64,000 bases of DNA, from the NCBI RefSeq assembly GCF_014196345.1, contig NZ_JACIDN010000006.1:62001-126000 (forward strand). The letters run 5' to 3'. This document shows positions 1 to 8,682 of this stretch, one piece after another (position 1 is the first letter of the stretch; each line of letters begins with the position of its first letter). The position numbers were made by a program, and so were the translations under genes. Origin of the DNA: Methylobacterium brachythecii (GTDB lineage: Bacteria; Pseudomonadota; Alphaproteobacteria; Rhizobiales; Beijerinckiaceae). The notes under the pieces were generated by a model. It was not told the DNA's origin and made no database searches. It worked only from the letters and a program-made list of their open reading frames with translations.

Positions 1-1
1 A

Positions 2-577
2 CGATTCGGCATTTCGCGAACGCCCCTGCGCGAGGCCTTGAAGGTCCTGGCCTTTGAGGGCCTGATCGATCTGTTGCCCAACCGCGGCGCGCGCGTTCGC
101 CGGATCGGCGAGCGCGAATTGACCGAGTTGTTCGACGTGATGGGCGGCCTCGAAGCCCTGGCGGGACGGCTCGCTTGCGAGAAGATCTCGGAGGAGGCCT
201 TCGCCGCGCTCGAACGCCTGCATCACGAGATGTACGGCCACTATCTGCGGCGCGATCTCCACGGATACTTCGCCTGCAACCAAGCGATTCACGACGCGAT
301 CGTCGCAGCGGCCGACAACGAGCCGTTGAGGACGACCTACGCGAACTTCGCCGGCCGCCTGCGGCGGACGCGCTACGCCGCCAATCTCGACGACGATCGG
401 GACCGTTGGAGCGAGGCGATGCGCGAGCACGAAGAAATGCTCGACGCTCTTCGCCGCCGTGCCGGCTCCGAGATGAGCGACATCCTGTTCCGCCACCTCC
501 GCAACAAGCACCGCGCCGCCGCCAAGCGCGAAGGACAGGCCGATGAGAATGGCGTCGAGGAAGCGGTGACGGCCTGA
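2..577 (+). CDS. GntR-family transcriptional regulator, FCD (FadR-like) type, 5' truncated
   Basis: This is a DNA-binding regulator whose N-terminus lies outside the window. The frame is already open at base 2. Its first residues (GISRTPLREALKVLAFEGL) are the recognition-helix end of a GntR winged helix, followed by the wing (LLPNRGARVRRI). The rest is an all-helical FCD effector domain with its metal/ligand His and Asp residues (a DLHGYFACNQAIHDAI stretch, later REHEEML). FCD regulators usually sense carboxylic acids. The next gene on the same strand, 225 bases away, is a 2-hydroxyacid dehydrogenase, so it may be the target. The ligand and target are inferred, not shown. Confidence 0.9.
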   Translation, partial: RFGISRTPLREALKVLAFEGLIDLLPNRGARVRRIGERELTELFDVMGGLEALAGRLACEKISEEAFAALERLHHEMYGHYLRRDLHGYFACNQAIHDAIVAAADNEPLRTTYANFAGRLRRTRYAANLDDDRDRWSEAMREHEEMLDALRRRAGSEMSDILFRHLRNKHRAAAKREGQADENGVEEAVTA

Positions 578-720
578 GCCAGACGGGCATTGCCCGCTTG
601 GACACCGGATCACGCATTCAAGTTGAGAGTCTTTCCGATCATTTTTGAATTCATTTTGACGGACCTGATCCGCATGCCAGAGGCGCGTTGCGAACTTGAG
701 CAAAAATGAATTTTGAATTA

Positions 721-728
721 TGTATACA
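721..728. promoter_or_regulatory. Candidate GntR operator upstream of the dehydrogenase gene
   Basis: A perfect 8-base palindrome, TGTATACA, sits in an AT-rich stretch (about 640-730) inside otherwise GC-rich DNA, 73 bases before the dehydrogenase start. FCD-type GntR proteins commonly bind short palindromes with a GT..AC core, and such a regulator gene lies just upstream. Assignment to that regulator is inference. Confidence 0.35.
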
Positions 729-801
729 AACGTTCGCCGAAGTGGCGATGATCCGGATAGCGACCGGTCGAATGCGATGATGGCCGGAAGGGAAACGGAT
801 C

Positions 802-3732
802 ATGGACGGTGACAGCGCGAGAGGGGCTCCGAAAGTCGGACGTCTGGAGCAACGCTTGTCGCAGGCCCTTCAGGGCGACGTTCGTTTCGACGCGTTCACG
901 CGCGGGCGCTACAGCACGGATGCCTCGATCTACCAGATCATGCCGGCGGGCGTGGTGCTGCCGAAGAGCCGCGACGACCTCGCGGCGACCCTGACCATCG
1001 CCGCCGAGCACGGCGTGCCCGTCATCATGCGGGGAGGGGGCACCTCGCAAAACGGCCAGCCGATCGGCTCGGGGCTGGTGGTCGATTGCTCGCGCCACTT
1101 CAACGCGATGACCGCCTACGACGCGGAGGCCGGCACCATCACCGTCGAGCCGGGCATGGTGCTGGAGCGGCTGAATACGCGCGTAAAGGCCGATGGCTGG
1201 TTCTTCCCGGTCGAGCCCTCGACGGCGACCCGCTGCACCATCGGCGGCATGGCCGGCAACAATTCCTGCGGCGCCCGCTCGCTGCGCTTCGGCAAGATGA
1301 GCGACAACGTGCTGGCCATGGAGGCCCTGTTCCACGATGCGGAAGCCTTCGGCTTCGGGCTGACCGGAAACGAGACCCTCGGCGTCACCGGCTCGGCCAG
1401 GGCGGAGGAACTGGCGCGGCGCATGCTCGCGCTGGCGCAGGACAACCGCCAGGAGATCCTCGACAGGTATCCGAACGTCCAACGACGCGTCGGCGGCTAC
1501 AACCTCGACAGCCTGATCGAGCCTCGCCCGAACCTCGCCCACCTGCTGGTCGGCTCCGAGGGCACGCTCGCCGCGACCACCTCGGTGACCCTGAAGCTGT
1601 CGCGGTTGCCGACGCATCGGGTGCTCGGCATCTGCCACTTCCCATCGTTCCGCGCGGCGATGGAGACGACCCAGCACCTCGTCGCCCTCGGCCCAGTCGC
1701 GGTCGAGCTCGTCGACAACAACGTGCTGGTGCTCGGCGCCGACATCCCGCTGTTCAAGGCGACTCTCGCCGACATCACCCGCGGCAAGCCCAATTGCCTG
1801 CTGATCGCCGAGTTCGCCGGCGACGATCTCGATACGCTGAAAGCGGATCTGAAGCGTCTCGATGCCTGCATGGCCGATCACGGTTTTTCCGATGCCGTGG
1901 TCGAGGTGCTGGAGCCTTCCCGCCAGAAGACCGTCTGGGAGGTGCGCGAGGCCTGCCTCAACATCATGATGTCGATGAAGGGCGATGCGAAACCGATCTC
2001 CTTCATCGAGGATTGCGCGGTGCCGCTGGAGCACCTCGCCGACTACACCGACGCCGTCACCGAGGTTTTCACGAAGCACGGCACCCGCGGTACCTGGTAC
2101 GCGCACGCCTCCGTCGGCTGTCTGCACGTGCGGCCGATCCTCGACATGAAGGATGCCGGCGGCGTTCGGCAGATGCGGGCCATCGCGGAAGAGACCGCCG
2201 ATCTCGTGCGGCGCTACAAGGGCTCGTATTCGGGAGAGCACGGCGACGGCATCTCGCGCTCGGAATTCGTCGAGCCGCTGTTCGGCGCGACCCTCACGCG
2301 GGCTTTCGAGACGGTGAAGGACGGTTTCGATCCCGAGAACCGGCTGAACCCGAATAAGATCGTCCGCCCGCTGAAGTTCGACGACCGCTCGCTGTTCCGG
2401 TTCAAGCCGGATTACGCGGTGCAGCCGATCGAGACGGCCCTCGATTGGTCGGACTGGGGCGGGCTCGGTAGCGCCGTCGAGATGTGCAACAACAACGGCA
2501 CCTGCCGGAAGCTCGCCGGCGGCGCGATGTGTCCCTCTTATCGCGCCACGCGCGAGGAGCAGCACCTTACTCGCGGCCGCGCCAACTCCCTGCGCCTCGC
2601 TCTCTCGGGCCAACTCGGCAAGGACGCCTTCACCTCGGCCGACATGAAGCGCACGATGGATCTGTGCGTGTCCTGCAAGGCCTGCCGGCGCGAATGCCCC
2701 ACGGGCGTCGACATGGCCAAGATGAAGATCGAGTTCCTTCATCACTACCATGCCGAGCACGGCCTGCCGGCCCGCGACCGGGTGATCGCGGAGATGCCGC
2801 GCTATGCGGGAATTGCCGCGCGGCTCGCCCCGCTGATGAACCTGCGCAACCAGATCCCGGCGCTCGCCAAGCTCGGCGAGCAGATGCTCGGCCTCTCGGC
2901 CCGGCGCTCGCTGCCGGAATGGCGCCGGCCCTGGCGCGAGCAGGGGCCCGTTGCCAAGCCGGCGGATGTGACCGGCGAATGGCAGGACGTCATCCTGTTC
3001 GGCGACACCTTCAACCGGGCCTTCGAGCGCGAGAACCTGGAGGCGGCCGAGCGGGTGCTGAAGGCGGCCGGCTACCGGCTGCATCGCGTGGTCGCGCATT
3101 CGGGCAGCCGCCCGCTCTGCTGTGGCCGGACGTATCTCGCTTCCGGGCAGACCGACCGCGCTCGTGAGGAGGCCCGTCGCACGCTCGACGCGCTGCTGCC
3201 CTTCGTGCGAGCCGGTGCCCGCGTGGTCGGGCTTGAGCCGTCCTGCCTGTTCACCTTCCGCGACGAGTTTTTGTCATTGCTGCCCGGTGAGGAAGCGAAA
3301 GCGCTGGCCGAGCAGGCCTTCCTGTTCGAAGAGCTTCTCGCCGCCGACCTGCAGGCCGGGCGCATCACCCTGGACCTCGCCGACCAGGCCGGCCGGGTGG
3401 CGCATCTGCATGGCCACTGCCACCAAAAGTCCTTCGGGGCGATGGGGGCTGTGGAGACGGTGCTCCGCGCGGTGCCGGGCCTCGATGTGAAGGTGATCGA
3501 GTCGAGCTGCTGCGGTATGGCCGGCGCTTTCGGCTACAAGGCCGAGACCATCGACGTGTCCTTCGCCATGGCCGAGCTGTCTCTGTTTCCGGCGCTCCGC
3601 AAAGCCGGCCCCGACGACCTCGTCGTCGCCGACGGCACCAGCTGTCGCCATCAGATCCATGACGGCGTTCAGCGAGAGGCCGAGCACGTGGCGCGGGTGC
3701 TCGACAGGGCGCTGCTGTCGACCGCCGAATAA
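802..3732 (+). CDS. FAD-binding and 4Fe-4S-binding D-2-hydroxyacid dehydrogenase (YdiJ/D-lactate dehydrogenase-like)
   Basis: A 976-residue flavoprotein likely oxidises a D-2-hydroxyacid (D-lactate, D-2-hydroxyglutarate or similar) and passes electrons to the respiratory chain. Residues ~45-275 form the PCMH-type FAD domain (RGGGTSQNGQ, GMAGNNSCGARS). A FAD-oxidase C-terminal domain follows to ~540 (SGEHGDGISRSEF). Two 4Fe-4S sites come next, with cysteines near 560-580 (CNNNGTC, MCPSYR) and 620-635 (CVSCKACRRECP). The C-terminus carries two CCG-type cysteine repeats (LCCGRTYL ~772; HGHCHQKS ~870 and SSCCGMAGAFGY ~903). This GlcD-plus-GlpC fusion matches YdiJ in order and length. ATG at 802 follows a GGAAGGGAAA stretch. 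The substrate is not decided by sequence. Confidence 0.9.
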   Translation: MDGDSARGAPKVGRLEQRLSQALQGDVRFDAFTRGRYSTDASIYQIMPAGVVLPKSRDDLAATLTIAAEHGVPVIMRGGGTSQNGQPIGSGLVVDCSRHFNAMTAYDAEAGTITVEPGMVLERLNTRVKADGWFFPVEPSTATRCTIGGMAGNNSCGARSLRFGKMSDNVLAMEALFHDAEAFGFGLTGNETLGVTGSARAEELARRMLALAQDNRQEILDRYPNVQRRVGGYNLDSLIEPRPNLAHLLVGSEGTLAATTSVTLKLSRLPTHRVLGICHFPSFRAAMETTQHLVALGPVAVELVDNNVLVLGADIPLFKATLADITRGKPNCLLIAEFAGDDLDTLKADLKRLDACMADHGFSDAVVEVLEPSRQKTVWEVREACLNIMMSMKGDAKPISFIEDCAVPLEHLADYTDAVTEVFTKHGTRGTWYAHASVGCLHVRPILDMKDAGGVRQMRAIAEETADLVRRYKGSYSGEHGDGISRSEFVEPLFGATLTRAFETVKDGFDPENRLNPNKIVRPLKFDDRSLFRFKPDYAVQPIETALDWSDWGGLGSAVEMCNNNGTCRKLAGGAMCPSYRATREEQHLTRGRANSLRLALSGQLGKDAFTSADMKRTMDLCVSCKACRRECPTGVDMAKMKIEFLHHYHAEHGLPARDRVIAEMPRYAGIAARLAPLMNLRNQIPALAKLGEQMLGLSARRSLPEWRRPWREQGPVAKPADVTGEWQDVILFGDTFNRAFERENLEAAERVLKAAGYRLHRVVAHSGSRPLCCGRTYLASGQTDRAREEARRTLDALLPFVRAGARVVGLEPSCLFTFRDEFLSLLPGEEAKALAEQAFLFEELLAADLQAGRITLDLADQAGRVAHLHGHCHQKSFGAMGAVETVLRAVPGLDVKVIESSCCGMAGAFGYKAETIDVSFAMAELSLFPALRKAGPDDLVVADGTSCRHQIHDGVQREAEHVARVLDRALLSTAE

Positions 3733-3738
3733 GCCTCA

Positions 3739-3832
3739 CCGTCATTGCGAGGCGAAGCCGAAGCAATCCAGGGCCAACGGGCTGACGTCCGTGCGTTGGC
3801 CCTGGATTGCTTCGCCGCGCTCGCAATGACGG
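3739..3832. repeat. Intergenic palindromic repeat, type A copy 1
   Basis: A 94-base inverted repeat lies between the dehydrogenase and EVE genes. The outer arms CCGTCATTGCGAG and CTCGCAATGACGG are perfectly complementary. The inner arms (3769-3788 region and its partner before 3812) extend the stem by about 20 more paired bases. The same outer sequence recurs at 6998-7085, and a half copy lies at 58452-58479, so this is a dispersed family. Function unknown; a folded RNA or transcript-end role is possible. Confidence 0.85.
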
Positions 3833-3905
3833 GCGTGGGCGATGACTTCCGGCGCCGGCCTGCCACGTGTAGACGGTCGGCCTTCCTCCACGGAGCCGCC
3901 CCACG

Positions 3906-4328
3906 ATGGCCTATTGGCTGTTCAAGTCCGAACCCTCGACCTGGTCCTGGCAGCAACAGGTGGAGGCGGGGGAGGGCGGTACGTTCTGGAGCGGCGTGCG
4001 CAACCATCTCGCCAAGAACCAGATGCAGGCCATGACGGTCGGCGAGCGCGGCTTTTTCTACCACTCGAACGAGGGCAAGGCGGTCGTCGGCATCGTCGAG
4101 GTGATCAAGCCATACTATCCGGACCACACTGACGAGTCCGGCCGCTTCGGCATGGTGGACATCAAGGCCGTGAAGCCGCTGCCGCAGCCCGTCACGCTCG
4201 ACGCGATCAAGGCCGAGCCGCGGCTCAAGGACATGGTGTTGGTGAACAACTCTCGGCTTTCGGTTCAGCCGGTGACGGAGGCCGAGTGGGCGATGGTCTG
4301 CGCGATGGGCGGATTGCAGAAGGGCTGA
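3906..4328 (+). CDS. EVE domain-containing protein
   Basis: A 140-residue single-domain protein of the EVE/thymocyte-nuclear-protein-1 family (PUA-like fold). It starts with the family signature MAYWLFKSEP followed by Trp-rich strands (STWSW, TFWSGVRNH) and the central GERGFFYHSN motif. EVE domains bind modified bases in DNA or RNA; some are fused to restriction enzymes. This stand-alone form is common in proteobacteria and is not part of a defence cluster here. The upstream gene is separated by the palindromic repeat, so it is probably transcribed on its own. The ligand is unknown. Confidence 0.92.
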   Translation: MAYWLFKSEPSTWSWQQQVEAGEGGTFWSGVRNHLAKNQMQAMTVGERGFFYHSNEGKAVVGIVEVIKPYYPDHTDESGRFGMVDIKAVKPLPQPVTLDAIKAEPRLKDMVLVNNSRLSVQPVTEAEWAMVCAMGGLQKG

Positions 4329-4416
4329 CGTCTCACGAACGTGACGTTCCGCCGCTTGCATTCCGAATGAATCAGGCGTTCGCCTCAGCGCCTGGGGCCC
4401 TTTCGGAGACGCCGCC

Positions 4417-5034
4417 ATGACAACCCGTGAACCCCTTCTGAAACCGGTACCGATCGCCGAGCTTCGGCCGACCCAGATCACGGTCGGCTACAGGGAGGTC
4501 GAGGAGAAGCGCAAGCGCTGGCGGGAGCACGATCCCGACAAGAAGGCCGCGTTCCTCGGCTCGCACATGATCCCGGTCCTGCTCGGACCGAAGAAGCGCC
4601 ACTACGTCATCGACCACCATCACCTCGCTCGCGCACTGCAGGAGGAGGGCGAGGAGAACGTGCTGGTCAACGTGGTCGCCGACCTGCACGCGCTCGACAA
4701 GGACGCCTTTTGGACGGTGATCGATCTCAAATCATGGTCCCACCCCTACAACGACGAGGGTGTCCGCGTCGGCTATGCCGAGGTTCCCAAGAAGATCTCC
4801 GAGCTCGTCGATGACCCGTTCCGCAGTCTCGCCGGAGAACTCCGTCGGGCCGGCGGCTTCGCCAAGGATACGACGCCGTTCAGCGAATTCCTCTGGGCGG
4901 ACTTCCTGCGCAGGCGGATGAAGCGGAAGGCTGTCGAGAACGACTTCTCGAAGGCGATCGAGGAGGCGCTCGGCCTCGCGAAGTCGATGGATGCCGGCTA
5001 CCTGCCGGGCTGGTGCGGTCCGGTCGAGAGCTGA
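4417..5034 (+). CDS. ParB-like nuclease domain protein (ParBc_2 type)
   Basis: A 205-residue protein resembling the putative ParB-like family (Pfam ParBc_2). The N-terminal part runs VPIAELRPTQITVGYREV, then the His-rich HYVIDHHHLARAL segment near residues 65-77, where chromosome ParB proteins have their nucleotide-binding loop. There is no helix-turn-helix, so this is not the chromosome-partition protein. ATG at 4417 has GGAG eight bases upstream. The 3' end overlaps the convergent dsbB-like gene by 37 bases. The biological role of this family is poorly known. Confidence 0.8.
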   Translation: MTTREPLLKPVPIAELRPTQITVGYREVEEKRKRWREHDPDKKAAFLGSHMIPVLLGPKKRHYVIDHHHLARALQEEGEENVLVNVVADLHALDKDAFWTVIDLKSWSHPYNDEGVRVGYAEVPKKISELVDDPFRSLAGELRRAGGFAKDTTPFSEFLWADFLRRRMKRKAVENDFSKAIEEALGLAKSMDAGYLPGWCGPVES

Positions 5035-5516
5035 CGCGACAGCGCGGCGGCTCCTGCGAACGCAGCCAGGAACGCGGCGATCACCGCGTTCCAGCCGGCC
5101 AGCGAGATCCCAAGAAAGCTCCAGGCCGCCTTGGTGCAATCGACGGGCTGTTTGACCGCAAGGTCTTTCAGGAAATCGTTGATGTCGGCCGCGGCGGCCG
5201 ACCCGCCGCCGCAATCGCTCGGTCCCGGCCAAAAGCCCCACTCGGCACCCGCGTGGTAGATGCCGAGGCCCGACCCGTAGAGCATCACCAGGGCGATCAG
5301 GCCGAGGATCAGCTTCGGGCCGCGTCCCGGCGCGATCATCGCCAGCGCCGCCAGCGGCAGCGAGAGGTAGTAGGGCACACGCTCGGTCAGGCAAAGCTTG
5401 CACGGCACGTAACCCAGGACATGCTCGAAATAGAGCGCTCCACCCACCGTCAGCACGGCACCGAGCAGGACCAAGAGCGCAGCCGTCCGGGGGCGCAGCA
5501 AGGGGCCGAGGCGCAT
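4998..5516 (-). CDS. dsbB: Disulfide bond formation protein B
   Basis: A 172-residue inner-membrane quinone reductase that would reoxidise periplasmic DsbA. Four hydrophobic helices are visible. The first periplasmic loop carries the CxxC pair C39-C42 (VPCKLCL), and the second loop carries C102 and C127, the two pairs needed for electron transfer to quinone. The start was chosen at the ATG sharing a base with the stop codon of the upstream gene (TGATG), which implies translational coupling. The open frame continues upstream without homology. The stop overlaps the convergent ParB-like gene. Confidence 0.92.
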   Translation of the reverse strand: MRLGPLLRPRTAALLVLLGAVLTVGGALYFEHVLGYVPCKLCLTERVPYYLSLPLAALAMIAPGRGPKLILGLIALVMLYGSGLGIYHAGAEWGFWPGPSDCGGGSAAAADINDFLKDLAVKQPVDCTKAAWSFLGISLAGWNAVIAAFLAAFAGAAALSRQLSTGPHQPGR

Positions 5517-6097
5517 CAGAACACCACCTTGAGCGCGAAGAAGCCGAGGATGATCACCGCCACCGAGATCGCCACGACGACGTTGAGGTGCCGGTCGAGC
5601 ACCGCGCGGATCGAGAGGCCGTAGCGGCCGAGCAGTCCCGCCAGCACGAAGAAGCGAGCGCCGCGGGTGATGATCGAGAGCACCACGAACCAGAACAGGC
5701 TGTAATGGGCGAAGCCCGAGGTGATGGTCACCAGCTTGTAGGGGATCGGCGTTAGTCCCTTCAGTAGGATCACCCAATGCCCGTACTTGGCGTAGGATTC
5801 CTGGAAAGTGTGGGCCTTGTCGGTCAGCCCGTAGAGCTGGAACAGCCACTGGCCGACGGAATCGAAGAGCAGCGCGCCGATCGCATAGCCGAGGAGGCCG
5901 CCGAGAACGGAGGCCACCGTCGCGATGGTGGCGTAGAGCCAGACCCTCTCCGGCCGGGTCACCGCCATCGGCACCATCATCGCGTCGGGGGGCACCGGAA
6001 AGAACGAACTCTCTGCGAAGGCCACCACGCCGAGCACCCAGGGCGCCGACGGCGTGGCTGCGAGCGCGAGTATCCACTCGTAGAGGCGGCGGATCAT
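5516..6097 (-). CDS. DedA/YqaA-family membrane protein
   Basis: A 193-residue protein of the SNARE-associated/DedA superfamily (VTT domain), YqaA-like. It has several membrane segments and the family motifs FAESSFFPVPPD near the N-terminus and GLTPIPYKLVTITSG in the middle. DedA proteins take part in membrane lipid homeostasis, and several are undecaprenyl-phosphate flippases; the substrate here is not known. The start at MIRRLYEW was chosen because the preceding in-frame 14 codons show no conservation-like features. It forms a two-gene unit with dsbB. Confidence 0.88.
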   Translation of the reverse strand: MIRRLYEWILALAATPSAPWVLGVVAFAESSFFPVPPDAMMVPMAVTRPERVWLYATIATVASVLGGLLGYAIGALLFDSVGQWLFQLYGLTDKAHTFQESYAKYGHWVILLKGLTPIPYKLVTITSGFAHYSLFWFVVLSIITRGARFFVLAGLLGRYGLSIRAVLDRHLNVVVAISVAVIILGFFALKVVF

Positions 6098-6194
6098 GGA
6101 GCTTGGGCCCGATCGGAAAATCCGCGGTCCTTTGAGCACGGCTTGGCCGCAGAGGCGAGTGTCCTCGACGTCTCGTCGTCCGATCGATGTTCCC

Positions 6195-6926
6195 TCAGAT
6201 CCCTACGATTCCGACGAAAAGGGCGGCGATCGTCGCCCCGATGACCGGGCCGACGACCGGGATCCAGGCGTAGCCCCAATCCGAACCGCCCTTGCCGGGG
6301 ATCGGCAGGAGCGCGTGCGCGATGCGCGGCCCGAGGTCGCGGGCCGGGTTGATGGCGTAGCCAGTGGGGCCACCGAGCGAGAGGCCGATACCCCAGACCA
6401 GCACGCCGATGATGTAGGGAGCTACGCCGGTCGGGAAGGCTCCGGGTGCAACGACGGCCTTCGAGACCACCGCGTAGATCACCAGCACCAGGACGAAGGT
6501 GGCGATGATCTCGGCCAGGAGGTTCGCGCCCATGTTGCGGATCGCCGGCCCCGTGCAGAAGCAGGCGAGCTTGAGATCCTTGTCCTGTGTCGCCCCCCAA
6601 TGCGGCAGGTAGTGCAGCCAGACGATCGCCGCGCCAAAGAAGGCACCGATCATCTGGGCGGGGATGTAGACGCCGAGCTTGCTCAGGTCGCCGGTGGCGA
6701 CGGCGGCCGCGACGGTCACGGAGGGGTTGATATGCGCATCGGCGCTGCCGGCAGCGGTGGCCACGAAGATCCCGGCGATCGTGCCGAAGCACCAGCTCGC
6801 TGTGATCCCGACCCAGCCCATGGCCTCACCCTTGGACTTCGCCAGCAGCGCCCCGGCCACGACGCCGTCGCCGAAGATGATCAGGGTCATCGTACCCAAC
6901 ATTTCGCCCAGGAACGGCGAGGTCAT
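6195..6926 (-). CDS. glpF: Glycerol uptake facilitator (aquaglyceroporin)
   Basis: A 243-residue MIP-family channel that lets glycerol enter by diffusion. Six hydrophobic helices and two half-helix loops are visible. The second loop is canonical NPARD (193-197), the Asp being the glycerol-facilitator signature. The first loop is NPS (67-69) rather than NPA. The start at MTSPFLGEML has AGGAGG seven bases upstream; the longer open frame runs into a palindromic repeat and was rejected. It is the last gene of the glycerol set, 177 bases after glpK. Confidence 0.93.
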   Translation of the reverse strand: MTSPFLGEMLGTMTLIIFGDGVVAGALLAKSKGEAMGWVGITASWCFGTIAGIFVATAAGSADAHINPSVTVAAAVATGDLSKLGVYIPAQMIGAFFGAAIVWLHYLPHWGATQDKDLKLACFCTGPAIRNMGANLLAEIIATFVLVLVIYAVVSKAVVAPGAFPTGVAPYIIGVLVWGIGLSLGGPTGYAINPARDLGPRIAHALLPIPGKGGSDWGYAWIPVVGPVIGATIAALFVGIVGI

Positions 6927-6997
6927 GGCGTATCCTCCTGTGTCGCGCGTTCTCGCGCTGACGTCGCTGAAGTCTTCGACCGGATCACGCCCCTCTG

Positions 6998-7085
6998 CCG
7001 TCATTGCGAGCGAAGCGAAGCAATCCAGCCGAACTCGTCGAGCTCCGCGCATCCCTGGATTGCTTCGCTGCGCTCGCAATGACGG
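6998..7085. repeat. Intergenic palindromic repeat, type A copy 2
   Basis: An 88-base inverted repeat lies between glpK and glpF. The 31-base arms differ at one position only, around a 26-base unmatched centre. The outer ends CCGTCATTGCGAG/CTCGCAATGACGG match the copy at 3739-3832. It lies on the likely glpK-glpF transcript, where it could slow or end transcription or stabilise the upstream message. That role is inference. Confidence 0.85.
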
Positions 7086-7103
7086 GGGGGGCGGACGGAG
7101 CCC

Positions 7104-8609
7104 TCAATCCTCGTCGGTCTTCCAGTCGAAGGAGCGCTTCACCGCGCGGCTCCAGGCGGCGTAGATCTTCTTGCGCTGGCCGGTATCCATCTTCGGCTCC
7201 CAGCGATGGTCGACGCTCCAATTGTGCTTGAGGTCGTCGAGATCCTTCCAGTAGCCGGTGGCGAGACCGGCCGCGTAGGCGGCGCCGAGCGCGGTGGTCT
7301 CGGTGACCTTCGGGCGCACCACCGGAACGTCGAGGATGTCGGCCTGGAACTGCATCAGCGTATCGTTGGCGACCATGCCGCCATCCGAGCGCAGCTCCTT
7401 CACCGCAATGCCGGAATCCTTCTCCATGGCCTCCAGGACTTCCTTGGTCTGGAAAGCCGTGGCTTCGAGCACCGAGCGGGCGATGTGGCCCCGGTTGGCG
7501 TAGCGGGTCAGGCCGATGATCAGCCCGCGTGCGGCGTCGTTCCAGTGCGGTGCGTAGAGGCCGGAGAAGGCCGGCACGAAATAGACGCCGCCATTGTCCT
7601 CGACGGTCGCGGCGAGCTTTTCGACCTCGGCGCTCTCCTTGATCATCCCGAGGTTGTCGCGCAGCCACTGCACCAGCGAGCCGGTCACAGCGATCGAGCC
7701 CTCGAGCGCGTAGACGGGCTTCTGCCCGTCGAGCCGATAGGCCAGCGTCGTGACGAGGCCGGCGCTCGACGGGACGGGTTTCCCGTCGGTGTTCATCAGC
7801 GCGAAGCAACCGGTGCCGTAGGTGTTTTTCGCCTCACCCGGTGTGAAGCAGGTCTGGCCGAAAAGGGCGGCCTGCTGGTCGCCGAGGATTCCGGCAATCG
7901 GGACGCCCTCAAACGGCACCTTGGTCTCGCCGTAGACCTCGCTCGACGAGACGATCTTCGGCAGCATCGCGCGCGGGATGTCGAAGGCCTTCAGCATGCC
8001 CTCGTCCCATTCGAGCGTCTCCAGCGACATTAGCTGCGTGCGGCTGGCATTGGTCACGTCGGTGAGGTGCAGGCCGCCCTCTGCGCCGCCGGTGAGGTTC
8101 CAGACGAGCCAGGTGTCGATGTTGCCGAAGAGCACGTCGCCGGCCTCGGCCTTCTCCCGGGCGCCCTTCACGTTGTCGAGGAGCCAGCGCAACTTCAGCC
8201 CGGAGAAGTAGCTGGCCAGCGGCAGGCCGGTGACGTCACGGAATCGGTTGGGGCCGCCCTTCTTGGCGAATTCAGCGACGAGACGGTCGTTGCGGGTGTC
8301 CTGCCAGACCAGAGCGTTGTGCAGCGGCTCGCCGGTTGTCTTGTCCCAGATCAGCGTGGTCTCTCGCTGATTGGTGATGCCGATGGCGACGAGATCCTTG
8401 GGCTTGAGGTCGGCCTTTTCGAGGGCCTTCTTCATCACCTTGCGGGTCTTCTTCCAGATCTCCCGCGGGTCGTGCTCGACATGGCCCGGCTTTGGAAAGA
8501 TCTGCTCGTGCTCCTCCTGGGCCACCGAGACGACGGTGCCCTTGCGGTCGAACACGATGAAGCGGCTGCTCGTGGTGCCCTGGTCGATGGCACCGACATA
8601 TCGGCTCAT
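7104..8609 (-). CDS. glpK: Glycerol kinase
   Basis: A 501-residue FGGY-family kinase that converts glycerol and ATP to sn-glycerol 3-phosphate. The N-terminal phosphate loop DQGTTSSR (9-16), the FGGY-kinase signatures ([26 protein letters not shown]), and the C-terminal ATP-site motif [17 protein letters not shown] are all present. The length is normal for the family. It follows glpD by 73 bases on the same strand and would be cotranscribed with it. Confidence 0.97.
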   Translation of the reverse strand: MSRYVGAIDQGTTSSRFIVFDRKGTVVSVAQEEHEQIFPKPGHVEHDPREIWKKTRKVMKKALEKADLKPKDLVAIGITNQRETTLIWDKTTGEPLHNALVWQDTRNDRLVAEFAKKGGPNRFRDVTGLPLASYFSGLKLRWLLDNVKGAREKAEAGDVLFGNIDTWLVWNLTGGAEGGLHLTDVTNASRTQLMSLETLEWDEGMLKAFDIPRAMLPKIVSSSEVYGETKVPFEGVPIAGILGDQQAALFGQTCFTPGEAKNTYGTGCFALMNTDGKPVPSSAGLVTTLAYRLDGQKPVYALEGSIAVTGSLVQWLRDNLGMIKESAEVEKLAATVEDNGGVYFVPAFSGLYAPHWNDAARGLIIGLTRYANRGHIARSVLEATAFQTKEVLEAMEKDSGIAVKELRSDGGMVANDTLMQFQADILDVPVVRPKVTETTALGAAYAAGLATGYWKDLDDLKHNWSVDHRWEPKMDTGQRKKIYAAWSRAVKRSFDWKTDED

Positions 8610-8682
8610 GGCTCATCCCTCCCTGGGATTCGTCTGCTGTTTCGCCCCGTCGGTCTTTTGCCGGTCGGGCTCGTCTCGGTGA

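Noticed and set aside
718..3099. A 793-codon open frame opposite the FAD/Fe-S dehydrogenase
   Set aside because: It mirrors the sense gene almost end to end, its residues are rich in Arg, His, Gly and Ala as expected from the antisense of GC-rich coding DNA, and no domain is visible.
3906..5034. A defence island built from EVE and ParB-like genes
   Set aside because: Both occur as single genes among housekeeping functions; there is no nuclease, methylase, helicase or integrase near them.
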